From NCBI RefSeq assembly GCF_011046895.1, contig NZ_CP049250.1, positions 2,950,501-3,014,500 on the forward strand: a DNA stretch of 64,000 nt. The letters are read 5' to 3'. Below are positions 28,389 to 37,107 of the stretch, piece by piece. Source of the DNA: Rhizobium rhizoryzae (GTDB lineage: Bacteria; Pseudomonadota; Alphaproteobacteria; Rhizobiales; Rhizobiaceae). The position numbers and the translations under genes are program-made. Below the pieces are notes generated by a model. The model worked only from the letters and a program-made list of their open reading frames with translations, searched no databases and was not told the origin of the DNA. The number at the start of each line of letters is the position of its first letter. The first letter of the stretch is position 1.

Positions 28389-29672
28389 TCATACCTTCGA
28401 GAGCGACTGCTCGAGATCGGCGATGATATCCTTCAGATCCTCGATGCCAATCGACAAGCGCACGACGTCCGGCCCTGCCCCGGCAGCCGTCTGCTGTTCG
28501 GGCGTCAATTGTCGATGGGTCGTTGAAGCGGGGTGAATGACCAGCGAACGTGTGTCGCCGATATTGGCCAGATGCGAAAAAAGCTTCAACCCTTCCACAA
28601 ACGTCTTGCCAGCCTCATAGCCGCCCTTCAGGCCGAAGGTGAAGACCGCGCCGGCGCCAGATGGTGAATAGCGTTGCTGCAGACCATGATTCGCATCATC
28701 CTCCAGTCCGGCATAGGAAACCCAGGAAACTTTCTCGTGCTTTTTAAGCCACTTCGCCACCGCCAGGGCATTGTCGCAATGCCTTTGCATACGAAGCGGA
28801 AGCGTCTCGATACCGGTCAGCAGCATGAAGCAGTTGAAGGGTGAAATCGCAGGTCCAAGATCGCGCAGGCCAAGAACGCGGCAAGCGATGGCAAAAGCGA
28901 AATTGCCGAACGTCTGATGCAGCACGACACCGGCATATTCAGGCCGCGGCTCGGACAACATCGGATAACGTCCTGATGCGGTCCAGTCGAAGGTGCCTCC
29001 GTCCACGATGATGCCACCCATCGAATTGCCATGCCCGCCGAGGAACTTGGTCAGGGAATGCACGACGATATCGGCTCCGTGCTCAAGGGGACGAACCAGA
29101 TAGGGGCTAGCCATAGTGTTATCCACGATCAATGGAAGGCCATGCTTCTGAGCGACTTCTGCAATCGCCGCAATGTCCACAAAGGTGCCGCCAGGATTGG
29201 CAAGACTCTCGATAAAGATCGCCTGCGTGTTCTCGTCGACTTGCGCGGAGAAGGTTTGCGGATCTGCAGGGTCTGCCCAACGTACGTCCCAGCCAAAATT
29301 CTTGAAGGCGTGTCCGAACTGGTTGATGGAGCCTCCGTAGAGACGGCGTGCAGCGACAAAATTGCTCCCGGGCTTCATGATCGTATGAAAAACGAGCATC
29401 TGCGCTGCGTGGCCCGAAGCGACGGCAAGAGCCGCGGTGCCGCCTTCCAAGGCAGCAACCTTCTCCTCCAGTACCGCCTGAGTGGGATTCATAATTCGCG
29501 TATAGATGTTTCCGAACTGCTGCAGTCCGAAAAGAGCCGCGGCATGATCGGCACTTTCGAAGACGTAGGACGCTGTCTGGTAGATAGGCGTCACTCGGGC
29601 GCCTGTGGCCGGATCAGGCTTTGCGCCTGCATGAATTGCAAGTGTGGAAAAGCCCGGATTGTCGGTTGTCAT
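28389..29672 (-). CDS. metY: O-acetylhomoserine sulfhydrylase / aminocarboxypropyltransferase
   Basis: This is a 427-residue PLP enzyme of the Cys/Met metabolism family. The PLP lysine lies in HSLTKFLGGHGNSMGG and the phosphate-binding region in ALEGGTAALAVASGHAA. Proteins of this length with GYEAGKTFVEGLKLFSHLAN are O-acetylhomoserine sulfhydrylases, which make homocysteine from O-acetylhomoserine and sulfide. No SAM riboswitch is visible in the short leader. Cystathionine gamma-synthase is the main alternative, but those are shorter. Confidence 0.9.
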   Translation of the reverse strand: MTTDNPGFSTLAIHAGAKPDPATGARVTPIYQTASYVFESADHAAALFGLQQFGNIYTRIMNPTQAVLEEKVAALEGGTAALAVASGHAAQMLVFHTIMKPGSNFVAARRLYGGSINQFGHAFKNFGWDVRWADPADPQTFSAQVDENTQAIFIESLANPGGTFVDIAAIAEVAQKHGLPLIVDNTMASPYLVRPLEHGADIVVHSLTKFLGGHGNSMGGIIVDGGTFDWTASGRYPMLSEPRPEYAGVVLHQTFGNFAFAIACRVLGLRDLGPAISPFNCFMLLTGIETLPLRMQRHCDNALAVAKWLKKHEKVSWVSYAGLEDDANHGLQQRYSPSGAGAVFTFGLKGGYEAGKTFVEGLKLFSHLANIGDTRSLVIHPASTTHRQLTPEQQTAAGAGPDVVRLSIGIEDLKDIIADLEQSLSKV

Positions 29673-29722
29673 AGTGGTTCCTCCCTTGAACGAATACCGC
29701 CGTGTTCGGCTGACTGAGGCAC

Positions 29723-29752
29723 ACTATAGACAGCGCCATGCTCCGGCGACAA
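29723..29752 (-). promoter_or_regulatory. Candidate sigma-70 promoter of metY
   Basis: On the minus strand TTGTCG (29747-29752) is followed after 18 bases by TATAGT (29723-29728). It would give a leader of about 45 bases before the metY ATG at 29672. Confidence 0.5.
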
Positions 29753-29841
29753 ACCGCCAAACGCCATAAACCGGACTGCATTGAGAAATTCTTTGCGCGG
29801 TTCGACGCTGCAGACGGAACTGCTGCTTCCCCGATAAGGAC

Positions 29842-29855
29842 TTGATCCGGATCAA
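29842..29855 (+). promoter_or_regulatory. FNR/FixK-type anaerobox
   Basis: TTGATCCGGATCAA is an exact match to the FNR/FixK/Anr consensus TTGAT-N4-ATCAA. It ends 55 bases before the ATG of the DUF6455-type gene. A box centre at -41.5 would place transcription start near 29890 with a poor -10 (CACACT, 29877), as expected for an activator-dependent promoter. The divergent metY start is about 130 bases away, so the box more likely serves the plus-strand gene. Confidence 0.65.
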
Positions 29856-29910
29856 GGTGGCTGCTCACAGACGTGCCACACTGCGAGCCGGATCGTCAGG
29901 AGGCATCAGC

Positions 29911-30333
29911 ATGGCTATGAACGAAGCATCGGGAAGTTTCGCAGCGCGCTTGTCGCATCTCTACGGAAATATTCGCAACTGTTTCCAAACCTTATCGGAA
30001 TTGGATGAGCTGGGACCGGAGCTCCAGAGCGAAATTGCAGCAGATCTGGGTATAGACCGTCACCGGCTGCTGGAGCTGAACCGCCTGGCCGCGAATGGCG
30101 CGGAAGAAATGGAACGGTTGATGCAGGCCCTGCATATCGATCCGGTCGAGGTGCGCCTTCTGTCACCGAACCAGTTCCGCGAGATGCAGTCGAATTGCTC
30201 GCACTGCGCGTCGAAGGAGCAATGCCGACACGACCTTGGCATGCATCAGGCACCGGAAAACTTTGCCGCATACTGCGTGAACGCAGGCGAGATGAACGCG
30301 CTTCGGGTACAGCCGGATTTGCTGGTGGACTAG
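29911..30333 (+). CDS. Cysteine-rich DUF6455-type protein
   Basis: This is a 140-residue soluble protein. Residues 1-90 look helical, with ADLGIDRHRLLELNRLAANG resembling a small helix-turn segment. The C-terminal part carries Cys96, Cys99, Cys105 and Cys122 in the pattern CX2CX5CX16C (CSHCASKEQCRHDL, then AAYCVNA), likely a metal or iron-sulfur site. I assign it to DUF6455 by memory of this pattern. The start at 29911 follows a strong AGGAGG site. The upstream anaerobox suggests oxygen-limited expression. Function is unknown. Confidence 0.8.
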   Translation: MAMNEASGSFAARLSHLYGNIRNCFQTLSELDELGPELQSEIAADLGIDRHRLLELNRLAANGAEEMERLMQALHIDPVEVRLLSPNQFREMQSNCSHCASKEQCRHDLGMHQAPENFAAYCVNAGEMNALRVQPDLLVD

Positions 30334-30362
30334 CGCTCCCGAACCTCTCGACCCGTGTCGGT

Positions 30363-30806
30363 TCAATGCACTGGATGGTGCCCGAGCAGTCGAGGATATT
30401 CGATTGCCGGACACCGATCCATGACAACCTGCACACCAGCTTGCTCTGCCCGCACCGCCGAACTTTCTTCCCTCACGCCCAACTGGGTCCAGAGGACTTT
30501 TGGGCGCGGAGAAAGCGCAAGCGCTTCATCGACAACTTCAGCCAGATATTCCGAGGCACGGAACACATCGATCATGTCGATCCGTTCGGGAATATCGCCC
30601 AGGTGACCATACACCTTCTGGCCAAGAATCATCTTGCCAGCCTGACCCGGATTGACGGGAATGACGTGGTACCCCTTGGAGAGCAAGAAGCCCATTACGC
30701 CATGGCTGGGTCGGCTAGGGTTGGGAGACGCCCCCACGAGAGCGATTGATTTAACGGATTTCAAGATGTCCGTCAGATAGCCGTCGTCATAGAAATTGTG
30801 ATCCAT
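30363..30806 (-). CDS. CoA-binding domain protein (YccU type)
   Basis: This 147-residue protein has a Rossmann-like CoA-binding fold. The motif SIALVGASPNPSRPSHGVM near residue 25 and YHVIPVNPG are typical of the YccU family, which is related to the succinyl-CoA synthetase alpha subunit N-terminus. The role is not known. The start at 30806 (MDHNFYDDGY) is preferred to an ATG five codons earlier. It is transcribed convergently to the DUF6455-type gene. Confidence 0.85.
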   Translation of the reverse strand: MDHNFYDDGYLTDILKSVKSIALVGASPNPSRPSHGVMGFLLSKGYHVIPVNPGQAGKMILGQKVYGHLGDIPERIDMIDVFRASEYLAEVVDEALALSPRPKVLWTQLGVREESSAVRAEQAGVQVVMDRCPAIEYPRLLGHHPVH

Positions 30807-30896
30807 CGCGTGATCCTCCAAAGCATCAGTTCATGCTCTTGGCTGAGAAACAGTTTGCGCTATTTAGGTTCCGCAAGGCTTAAAAGGAAAGATCAA

Positions 30897-31247
30897 ATGC
30901 AAGGTCACTATTTGATTGCCGCAAGCGCCGCGTTTTCCATCATCGCAAGCAGCCAGCCAGCGGCCGCTATCTCACGCTATAACTCGACATCCATGACCTG
31001 CGCCGCAGCACAGGAGCGTATTGCACGCGAAGGCGCAGTTATCTTCCGCTACCCCGGAAGGACGGGGATGACGCTCTATGATCGCTACGTTTCGAGCGAC
31101 CGCTATTGTGCCGGTGGCGAGTATGCAAAGTCCGATAGCATTCCGACCAAGGATGTCCGCAACTGCCCTGTCCGTCAGTGCGAAATGCGCCCTTCCCCCG
31201 GGGACTGCGACAGTTTTCTGGACGAAGGATGTTTTGGTCGGCGATAA
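30897..31247 (+). CDS. Secreted cysteine-rich hypothetical protein
   Basis: This 116-residue protein has a signal peptide (hydrophobic residues 5-24, ending QPAAA). The mature part contains six cysteines, among them TCAAA, YCAGG, NCPVRQCEM, DCDSF and GCFGR, suggesting disulfide bonds in the periplasm. The start at 30897 has the ribosome site AAAGGAAAGATCAA. I do not recognise a named family. The pattern with CAAAQ near the mature N-terminus recurs in small rhizobial exported proteins, but no function is known to me. Confidence 0.75.
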   Translation: MQGHYLIAASAAFSIIASSQPAAAISRYNSTSMTCAAAQERIAREGAVIFRYPGRTGMTLYDRYVSSDRYCAGGEYAKSDSIPTKDVRNCPVRQCEMRPSPGDCDSFLDEGCFGRR

Positions 31248-31280
31248 ACCACGGTCTCATGCAACAGTTTCGGTTGATTT

Positions 31281-31302
31281 TTGTGGTATCATAGAACCAC
31301 AA
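31281..31302. repeat. Inverted repeat upstream of rplM promoter
   Basis: TTGTGGT (31281-31287) and ACCACAA (31296-31302) form a perfect seven-base inverted repeat with an eight-base spacer, 33 bases after the secreted-protein stop. It lacks a T-run, so it is either a weak terminator or an operator. Confidence 0.4.
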
Positions 31303-31356
31303 TGCTAAGCCATTGATTTTTATCGTTTTATTTCCAGACCGCCAATTGCAGCTATC

Positions 31357-31385
31357 TTGACGATAGCGGCATCTGTCCCTATAAG
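31357..31385 (+). promoter_or_regulatory. Strong sigma-70 promoter of rplM-rpsI
   Basis: TTGACG (31357-31362), 17-base spacer, TATAAG (31380-31385). This near-consensus promoter gives a leader of about 120 bases before rplM, long enough for autoregulatory structure. Confidence 0.75.
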
Positions 31386-31511
31386 CCGCCGCAGGTCGTG
31401 AAAGCGTGACTTTCCTGCCCTGTTGGCCTGCTCGCGGGTCAAAACCAAGCAACAAGAAACGCCCGAGATGAGGTTTCCTCGCTACGGGATCATGAAAAGA
31501 AGAGAGCACAT

Positions 31512-31976
31512 ATGTCTACCTTCGTACAGAAGCCCGCTGAGGTGGAGAAGAAGTGGGTGCTGATCGACGCCGAAGGCCTCGTTGTCGGACGCCTCGCCAC
31601 CATCATCGCAAACCATCTTCGCGGCAAGCATAAGGCTACCTACACGCCTCACGTCGACGACGGCGACAACGTCATCGTCATCAACGCTGAGAAGGTCGTC
31701 TTCACCGGCAAGAAGTACTCCGACAAGAAGTACTACTGGCACACCGGTTATCCGGGCGGCATCAAGGAGCGCACTGCACGCGCCATCATCGAAGGCCGCT
31801 TCCCTGAGCGTGTTCTCGAGAAGGCTGTTGAGCGCATGATCCCGCGCGGCCCGCTCGGACGTCGCCAGATGAAGAACCTGCGCGTTTATGCTGGCTCCAA
31901 CCATCCGCATGAAGCACAGCAGCCGGTCACGCTCGATGTGGCCAAGCTCAGCAACAAGAACACAAGGAGCGCCTAA
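31512..31976 (+). CDS. rplM: 50S ribosomal protein L13
   Basis: This is ribosomal protein L13 (uL13), 154 residues, an early-assembly protein of the large subunit that binds 23S rRNA. The signature [17 protein letters not shown] opens the protein, and [20 protein letters not shown] with the terminal NHPHEAQ match the family. It precedes rpsI by 2 bases, the universal rplM-rpsI order. Confidence 0.98.
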   Translation: MSTFVQKPAEVEKKWVLIDAEGLVVGRLATIIANHLRGKHKATYTPHVDDGDNVIVINAEKVVFTGKKYSDKKYYWHTGYPGGIKERTARAIIEGRFPERVLEKAVERMIPRGPLGRRQMKNLRVYAGSNHPHEAQQPVTLDVAKLSNKNTRSA

Positions 31977-31978
31977 GC

Positions 31979-32446
31979 ATGGCTGACCTTTCTTCCCTGA
32001 AGGACCTCGGCGTCGCTGGTCAGGCTTCCGCTCCGGCACGTGAGCGCAAGGTTGATGCACAGGGCCGTTCCTATGCTACCGGCAAGCGCAAGAACGCCGT
32101 TGCCCGCGTATGGGTCAAGGCTGGTTCCGGCAAGATCATTGTCAACGGCAAGGACTATTCGGCATACTTCGCACGTCCGGTTCTGCAGATGATCCTGCAG
32201 CAGCCGATCGTTGCAGCTGCCCGCAATGGCCAGTTCGACATTATCGCAACCGTTGCTGGCGGTGGCCTTTCCGGTCAGGCCGGTGCCGTTCGTCACGGTA
32301 TCTCTAAGGCTCTCACCTACTTCGAACCAGGCCTGCGCTCGGTTCTGAAGAAGGGTGGCTTCCTGACCCGCGACAGCCGCGTTGTCGAGCGTAAGAAGTA
32401 CGGTAAGGCTAAGGCCCGCCGTTCGTTCCAGTTCTCGAAGCGCTAA
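31979..32446 (+). CDS. rpsI: 30S ribosomal protein S9
   Basis: This is ribosomal protein S9 (uS9), 155 residues, which contacts P-site tRNA with its C-terminal tail. The core [33 protein letters not shown] and the basic end [17 protein letters not shown] are all present. A ~20-residue N-terminal extension before the core is normal in alphaproteobacteria. It is co-transcribed with rplM. Confidence 0.98.
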   Translation: MADLSSLKDLGVAGQASAPARERKVDAQGRSYATGKRKNAVARVWVKAGSGKIIVNGKDYSAYFARPVLQMILQQPIVAAARNGQFDIIATVAGGGLSGQAGAVRHGISKALTYFEPGLRSVLKKGGFLTRDSRVVERKKYGKAKARRSFQFSKR

Positions 32447-32471
32447 TCGCTTCTGCTGGATACTGGATTGG

Positions 32472-32500
32472 AAAGGCGGGGCTTCGGCTCCGCCTTTTTT
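32472..32500 (+). terminator. Rho-independent terminator after rpsI
   Basis: AAAGGCGGGGC, loop TTCG, GCTCCGCCTTT, then further T. The stem is eleven pairs long with a stable tetraloop, 25 bases after the rpsI stop. Confidence 0.92.
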
Positions 32501-32594
32501 CGTTATGGCTTCATCAATAATCAGGCTTGTCCGGAGAAGCCATCTGGGCATCATCAGGCATCGTTTTGAACGAGGCTTCTAACGGGAGATCACT

Positions 32595-32942
32595 ATGTCA
32601 GCGGAACCGAAAGATCGTTTCGCAGCGCTGCCAAAGCCACCCTATTTCGTGGTGGCTTTCAGTTCTCATCGAACTGTTGGTGATTGCGGATACGCAGACA
32701 TGGCCCAGACCATGCTGGATCTTGCCGAGCAGCAACCGGGCTATCTCGGCTATGAGAGCGTGCGCGGCGCTGACGGATTTGGGATAGCCAATTCCTACTG
32801 GATCGATGAGGCCAGCATCATCGCGTGGAAACAAGTGGTAGACCACCTTGCCGCGCAGGAACAGGGCCGGAGGGACTGGTATGAACGTTATGAGGTTCGG
32901 ATCGCCCTTGTGCAGCGCGCCTATGGCTTTGTGAAGGATTGA
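32595..32942 (+). CDS. Antibiotic biosynthesis monooxygenase-fold protein
   Basis: This 115-residue protein has the ABM/dimeric alpha-beta barrel pattern: YFVVAFSSHRT, QQPGYLGYESVRG, SYWIDEASIIAWKQ and WYERYEVRIA. This YqjZ-like branch is related to heme-degrading and quinol monooxygenases, but substrates are unknown. Its stop is 4 bases before speB, so both genes are probably one transcript. No catalytic assignment is possible from sequence alone. Confidence 0.8.
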   Translation: MSAEPKDRFAALPKPPYFVVAFSSHRTVGDCGYADMAQTMLDLAEQQPGYLGYESVRGADGFGIANSYWIDEASIIAWKQVVDHLAAQEQGRRDWYERYEVRIALVQRAYGFVKD

Positions 32943-32946
32943 TCCC

Positions 32947-33906
32947 ATGGCTTCGAAATCCATCGATAACGCTTTTATGGCAAAAACAATACGTGGTGCC
33001 GCTACCGATCCCACCTATGCGGGCGCCCTGTCCTTCATGCGACGCCGGTACACCAAAAGTCTCGAGGCTGTCGATGCAGTCATTTTAGGCATTCCGTTTG
33101 ACGCCGCTGTTTCCAACAGACCGGGCGCCCGCTTTGGACCGCAGGCGATCCGTCGCGCATCCGCGATCTTCGACAATGATCCCCAATACCCGTTTGCGCG
33201 GGATCTGTTCGAGCAGATGGCAGTCATCGATTACGGCGACGTGCTCCTCGACTACGGGAATCATCAAGAGACGCCTGCCCTCATCGAACAGGAAGCGGCG
33301 CACATCCTTTCCTCGAATGCCTATCTAATGTCGCTGGGTGGCGATCATTTCGTGACCTGGCCCTTGCTGAAAGCGCATGCTGCAAGACACGGCCCGCTGG
33401 CGCTCGTGCATTTTGATGCGCATCAGGATACGTGGGATGATGACGGAAAGCGCATCGATCATGGCTCGTTTGTGTGCAGAGCCGTCCGCGAGGGCGTCAT
33501 CGATCCTGCCCGCTCTATCCAGATTGGCATAAGAACCGAAGCTCCGGACGATTTCGGCATTCGGATCATCCACGGCTACGAAGTCGAGGATCTGGGTGCA
33601 CAGGCCATTGCAGACATGATCGTCTCCCATGTCGGCGAAGCACCCTGCTATCTCACTTTTGACATCGATTGCCTTGACCCGGCGTTTGCGCCTGGCACCG
33701 GCACGCCCGTCGCAGGCGGCCCCTCTTCCGCAAAGATGCTATCGGTTCTCCGGAAACTCGGCCCGCTCGACATTCGCGGCTCGGATATCGTGGAAGTGGC
33801 GCCTGCCTACGACCATGGGGATATCACCGCCATTGCCGGTGCGACGGTAGCCATGTATATGCTGGGTTTGCGTGCCGAACGACTGGCACGGTCGTTAACA
33901 AAATGA
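32947..33906 (+). CDS. speB: Agmatinase / ureohydrolase
   Basis: This 319-residue binuclear manganese ureohydrolase shows all family motifs: SLGGDHFVTWP, VHFDAHQDTWDD and FDIDCLDPAFAPGTGTP, with the metal ligands intact. The GTGTPVAGG segment favours agmatinase (agmatine to putrescine and urea) over arginase, though guanidino-acid hydrolases look similar. It follows the ABM-fold gene by 4 bases and precedes argC, so arginine-related functions cluster here. Confidence 0.88.
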   Translation: MASKSIDNAFMAKTIRGAATDPTYAGALSFMRRRYTKSLEAVDAVILGIPFDAAVSNRPGARFGPQAIRRASAIFDNDPQYPFARDLFEQMAVIDYGDVLLDYGNHQETPALIEQEAAHILSSNAYLMSLGGDHFVTWPLLKAHAARHGPLALVHFDAHQDTWDDDGKRIDHGSFVCRAVREGVIDPARSIQIGIRTEAPDDFGIRIIHGYEVEDLGAQAIADMIVSHVGEAPCYLTFDIDCLDPAFAPGTGTPVAGGPSSAKMLSVLRKLGPLDIRGSDIVEVAPAYDHGDITAIAGATVAMYMLGLRAERLARSLTK

Positions 33907-33969
33907 ATCAACCGGCGGCTAAACTGATTCCGCCTGCACCCGTAACCCATTGAAAATCTGGACAAGGAC

Positions 33970-34902
33970 ATGAGCGCGAAAATCTTCATCGACGGCGAAC
34001 ACGGCACAACGGGACTGCAGATCCGCACCCGCATGGCTGGTCGCCGCGACGTGGAACTCCTGTCCATTCCCGAAGCGGAACGTCGCAACGCTGCCATGCG
34101 CGAGGATCTGCTCAATAGTGCGGACATCGCCATCCTTTGCCTGCCTGACGATGCATCTCGCGAGGCTGTTGCGATGCTGAGCGGCAATAACAAGGTTCGG
34201 ATCATCGACACCTCGACGGCGTATCGCGTTGCCGAGGACTGGGCCTACGGCTTTGCCGAAATGGATAGCGCCCAGAGAAGCAAGATCCAGTCCGCGCGGC
34301 TCGTGGCCAATCCGGGTTGCTATCCAACCGGCGCGATTGCGCTCATTCGTCCGTTGCGGGCCGCAGGTCTTCTGCCAGACGGCTATCCTGTGAGCGTGAA
34401 TGCCGTTTCCGGCTATACGGGCGGTGGCAAGCAGATGATTGCCCAGATGGAAGACCAGACGCGCGACGATGCCATTTCGGCCAATAACTTCCTTTATGGT
34501 CTGACCCTCAAGCATAAGCATGTGCCTGAGATGAAGATCCACGGCCTGCTTGACCGCGCGCCATTGTTCTCGCCGTCCGTCGGACGTTTCCCACAGGGAA
34601 TGATCGTTCAGGTACCGCTTTTCCTGGATGACCTGAAACAGGGTGCAACGGTCGAAAGCATCCATGCCGCTCTGGTAGACCATTATGTCGGCCAGAACAT
34701 TGTCAGCGTGGTTCCGCTTGAAGAGAGCAGCAAGCTGGGCCGTATCGACGCCGAGGAACTGGCCGGACAGGACACGATGAAGCTGTTCGTGTTTGGAACA
34801 GCGGGCGGCGCGCATGTCAATCTCGTCGCGCTTCTCGACAATCTTGGCAAAGGCGCCTCCGGAGCAGCGGTCCAGAACATGGATCTGATGCTCTCGGCAT
34901 AA
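33970..34902 (+). CDS. argC: N-acetyl-gamma-glutamyl-phosphate reductase
   Basis: This 310-residue enzyme reduces N-acetylglutamyl phosphate to the semialdehyde with NADPH in arginine biosynthesis. The catalytic cysteine is in [12 protein letters not shown] near residue 117, and [15 protein letters not shown] forms the nucleotide-binding start. The short length marks the type 2 family (about 310 versus 345 residues). It follows speB by 63 bases. Confidence 0.95.
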   Translation: MSAKIFIDGEHGTTGLQIRTRMAGRRDVELLSIPEAERRNAAMREDLLNSADIAILCLPDDASREAVAMLSGNNKVRIIDTSTAYRVAEDWAYGFAEMDSAQRSKIQSARLVANPGCYPTGAIALIRPLRAAGLLPDGYPVSVNAVSGYTGGGKQMIAQMEDQTRDDAISANNFLYGLTLKHKHVPEMKIHGLLDRAPLFSPSVGRFPQGMIVQVPLFLDDLKQGATVESIHAALVDHYVGQNIVSVVPLEESSKLGRIDAEELAGQDTMKLFVFGTAGGAHVNLVALLDNLGKGASGAAVQNMDLMLSA

Positions 34903-34923
34903 GTTTTCGCTGTTGACTTGAAG

Positions 34924-34953
34924 AAAGCTGTCGCCGCGAGGTGGCAGCTTTTT
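34924..34953 (+). terminator. Rho-independent terminator after argC
   Basis: AAAGCTG (34924-34930) pairs with CAGCTTT (34945-34951), with further pairing inside, followed by a run of T. It ends the speB-argC transcript. Confidence 0.85.
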
Positions 34954-34957
34954 TATT

Positions 34958-34974
34958 GTTCAATTTTACTGAAC
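34958..34974. promoter_or_regulatory. Inverted repeat in the ygiD promoter region
   Basis: GTTCA (34958-34962), seven AT-rich bases and TGAAC (34970-34974) form a perfect short dyad about 80 bases upstream of the dioxygenase start. It could be a regulator binding site. Confidence 0.3.
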
Positions 34975-35051
34975 GAATTGTCGGTATGCGTCTAGCTATG
35001 CGATGATCTTGCCGACTGATACGCCTTCTATAAGAGCTTTCGGAGGCGCTG

Positions 35052-35876
35052 ATGTCGCACAAACTTCCAGTTTATTTCATTCCGCACGGCGGTGGGCCCT
35101 GGCCATTCATGGAATTTCCTAAAAACAATGAGGGAAAAGGACCATGGGATGATCTCGGTGCCTTCTTACGCAATCTTGCGGACGATGTCGGCAGGCGCCC
35201 GAAGGCAGTTCTGGTTATATCGGGTCACTGGGAGAATGAGCCGGTTCCAACTCTGAGCACCGCTTCCAAACCCGGCATGCTGTTCGACTATTACAACTTT
35301 CCAGCCCATACATACCAACTAAGCTATCCGGCCCCCGGATCTCCTGAACTTGCCGTGCGCGCTCGTAAACTGCTTTCAGATGCCGGTATTGAATCAGCAG
35401 AAGATGAAGCCAGAGGGTTTGATCACGGCGTCTTCATCCCCTTCATGCTGATCTATCCGAAGGCGGATGTACCGATCACGATGATCTCACTCAAGAATAC
35501 GCTGGATGCGCCAAGCCATCTGGAGATCGGCAAGGCGCTTGAGCCGCTACGTGATGAAGGTGTCCTGATCATCGCGTCGGGAATGACCTATCATAACATG
35601 CCAATGTTCCGGAAAGCGGATCCGGAACATGTCGCGCAAGCTTCGCGATTCGACGCCTGGCTCGCCGAGGTCATTGAGGAAACAGATTCAGAAAACAGGG
35701 CAGCTCGCTTGTCGCACTGGGACAAGAACCCTGATGCGCTCGCCTGTCATGTGCCGGACCACGATCATCTTGTTCCGCTTTTTGTCGCGGCGGGTGCGGC
35801 CGGGAGCGATACCGGAAAACGGATATTCACGACCGAATTCCTCGGCAAGCCTTATTCCGCCTATCGCTTCGGCTGA
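35052..35876 (+). CDS. ygiD: DODA-type extradiol ring-opening dioxygenase
   Basis: This 274-residue protein belongs to the class III extradiol dioxygenases of the 4,5-DOPA / YgiD group. Metal-ligand histidines are visible in YFIPHGGGPW near the N-terminus, ISGHWE and GFDHGVFIP, and MTYHNMP supplies the likely catalytic base. The physiological substrate in bacteria is not settled. The gene has its own promoter region after the argC terminator and converges on ctaA. Confidence 0.88.
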   Translation: MSHKLPVYFIPHGGGPWPFMEFPKNNEGKGPWDDLGAFLRNLADDVGRRPKAVLVISGHWENEPVPTLSTASKPGMLFDYYNFPAHTYQLSYPAPGSPELAVRARKLLSDAGIESAEDEARGFDHGVFIPFMLIYPKADVPITMISLKNTLDAPSHLEIGKALEPLRDEGVLIIASGMTYHNMPMFRKADPEHVAQASRFDAWLAEVIEETDSENRAARLSHWDKNPDALACHVPDHDHLVPLFVAAGAAGSDTGKRIFTTEFLGKPYSAYRFG

Positions 35877-35881
35877 ACGTT

Positions 35882-35910
35882 AAGGATCAGGCTGAAACAA
35901 CCTGATCCTT
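35882..35910. terminator. Perfect hairpin spanning the end of ctaA
   Basis: AAGGATCAGG (35882-35891) and CCTGATCCTT (35901-35910) form a ten-pair stem. It starts 5 bases after the dioxygenase stop and covers the stop and last codons of the convergent ctaA. There is no long T-run on either side. Confidence 0.6.
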
Positions 35911-36978
35911 CGGGAACTCGCCGTAGAAGCCACGCCAGTGAGTGATAGCATAGCCCAGCACAACGAGGCCGCCGGCCTGATGCAAAAGCCCCATCTCAAT
36001 GGGTACATGCAGGAGCAAAGTCGTAACGCCGATGGCGGCCTGAAGACAGACCAGTCCGAACAGAACGATGGCACCCTTCGCATGCGTCGTTCCGGGTGTC
36101 AGTCGGATGGACTGAATCATATGAACCAGAGTCAATGCGAGAAGCACGTAGGCGCCGCAGCGATGGACGAACTGCACTGTCTTCGGGTTCTCAAACAGGT
36201 TGATCCACCATGGGTTCTGCACGAAGAGGTCAGGCGGGATGATCGCGCCATCCATCAACGGCCAGGTGTTATAGGTAAAGCCAGCGTCGAGACCTGCCAC
36301 CAGTGCACCCAGGTAGATCTGGAACAGAGCGAGAAAAGCCAACCCGCCTGCAGCCAGATGTGAATGTGCAGTTGGTGGCCGGTCTACCTGTTGCGGCGTC
36401 AGGCCGCGCATGATCCATACGCAGGCCGAGAAGATCATGCAGGCGATTGTCAGATGGGTAGCAAGCCGGTACTGCGACACATCGGTTCGCACTGATAGAC
36501 CGGAAGACACCATCCACCAGCCGACAAAACCTTGAAAGCCGCCCAGGGCCAGAAGACCAACCAGCGGCAGACGCAGGCGCTTTTCGACACGACCGCTTAG
36601 CCAGAAAAACAGGAGCGGCAGGCCGAAAACCAGTCCGACCGCACGGGCCAGCAAACGGTGAGCCCATTCCCACCAGAAGATGGACTTGAACTCATCCAGC
36701 GCCATGCCCTTGTTGATCTGCTGGTACTCGGGAATCTGCTTGTAGAGCTGAAACTCCTCCTCCCAGTCTGCAACGCTCAAGGGCGGAATGACGCCGTGAA
36801 TGGGTTTCCATTCAGTGATCGAGAGACCGGAATCCGTCAGCCGGGTTGCTCCGCCAACCAGAACGAGGCAGAACAGCGTTGCAATGACCGTTTTCAGCCA
36901 CCATCTCAGCGCGGTTCGATTGGTCTCGACGCGCCCTACTGGCGCCTGCATCACTTCCGTCGTCTGCGACGTCGCCAT
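35887..36978 (-). CDS. ctaA: Heme A synthase
   Basis: This 363-residue inner-membrane enzyme converts heme O to heme A for cytochrome aa3 oxidase. It has eight predicted helices; conserved histidine helices include [39 protein letters not shown] and [12 protein letters not shown], and the loop [17 protein letters not shown] is characteristic of type 2 CtaA. The start at 36978 is fixed by the ribosome site CAGGAG; an ATG five codons upstream would overlap that site. DUF2842 is divergent. Confidence 0.96.
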   Translation of the reverse strand: MATSQTTEVMQAPVGRVETNRTALRWWLKTVIATLFCLVLVGGATRLTDSGLSITEWKPIHGVIPPLSVADWEEEFQLYKQIPEYQQINKGMALDEFKSIFWWEWAHRLLARAVGLVFGLPLLFFWLSGRVEKRLRLPLVGLLALGGFQGFVGWWMVSSGLSVRTDVSQYRLATHLTIACMIFSACVWIMRGLTPQQVDRPPTAHSHLAAGGLAFLALFQIYLGALVAGLDAGFTYNTWPLMDGAIIPPDLFVQNPWWINLFENPKTVQFVHRCGAYVLLALTLVHMIQSIRLTPGTTHAKGAIVLFGLVCLQAAIGVTTLLLHVPIEMGLLHQAGGLVVLGYAITHWRGFYGEFPKDQVVSA

Positions 36979-37107
36979 GAGATCTCCTGACATTCGTCAA
37001 CATGGTTATTGGGCGTTGATTTGCCCTACCCTTCGGTGCAAAACAAGTCCTCGCCCTTTGCGGCATGCCGTCGCGGTACGGGAGAGGTTCAACAAGGAGA
37101 CAGACGA

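Noticed and set aside
29673-29841. Possible SAM-II riboswitch before metY
   Set aside because: The short leader lacks the conserved SAM-II pseudoknot pattern; only a sigma-70-like promoter and a ribosome site are seen.
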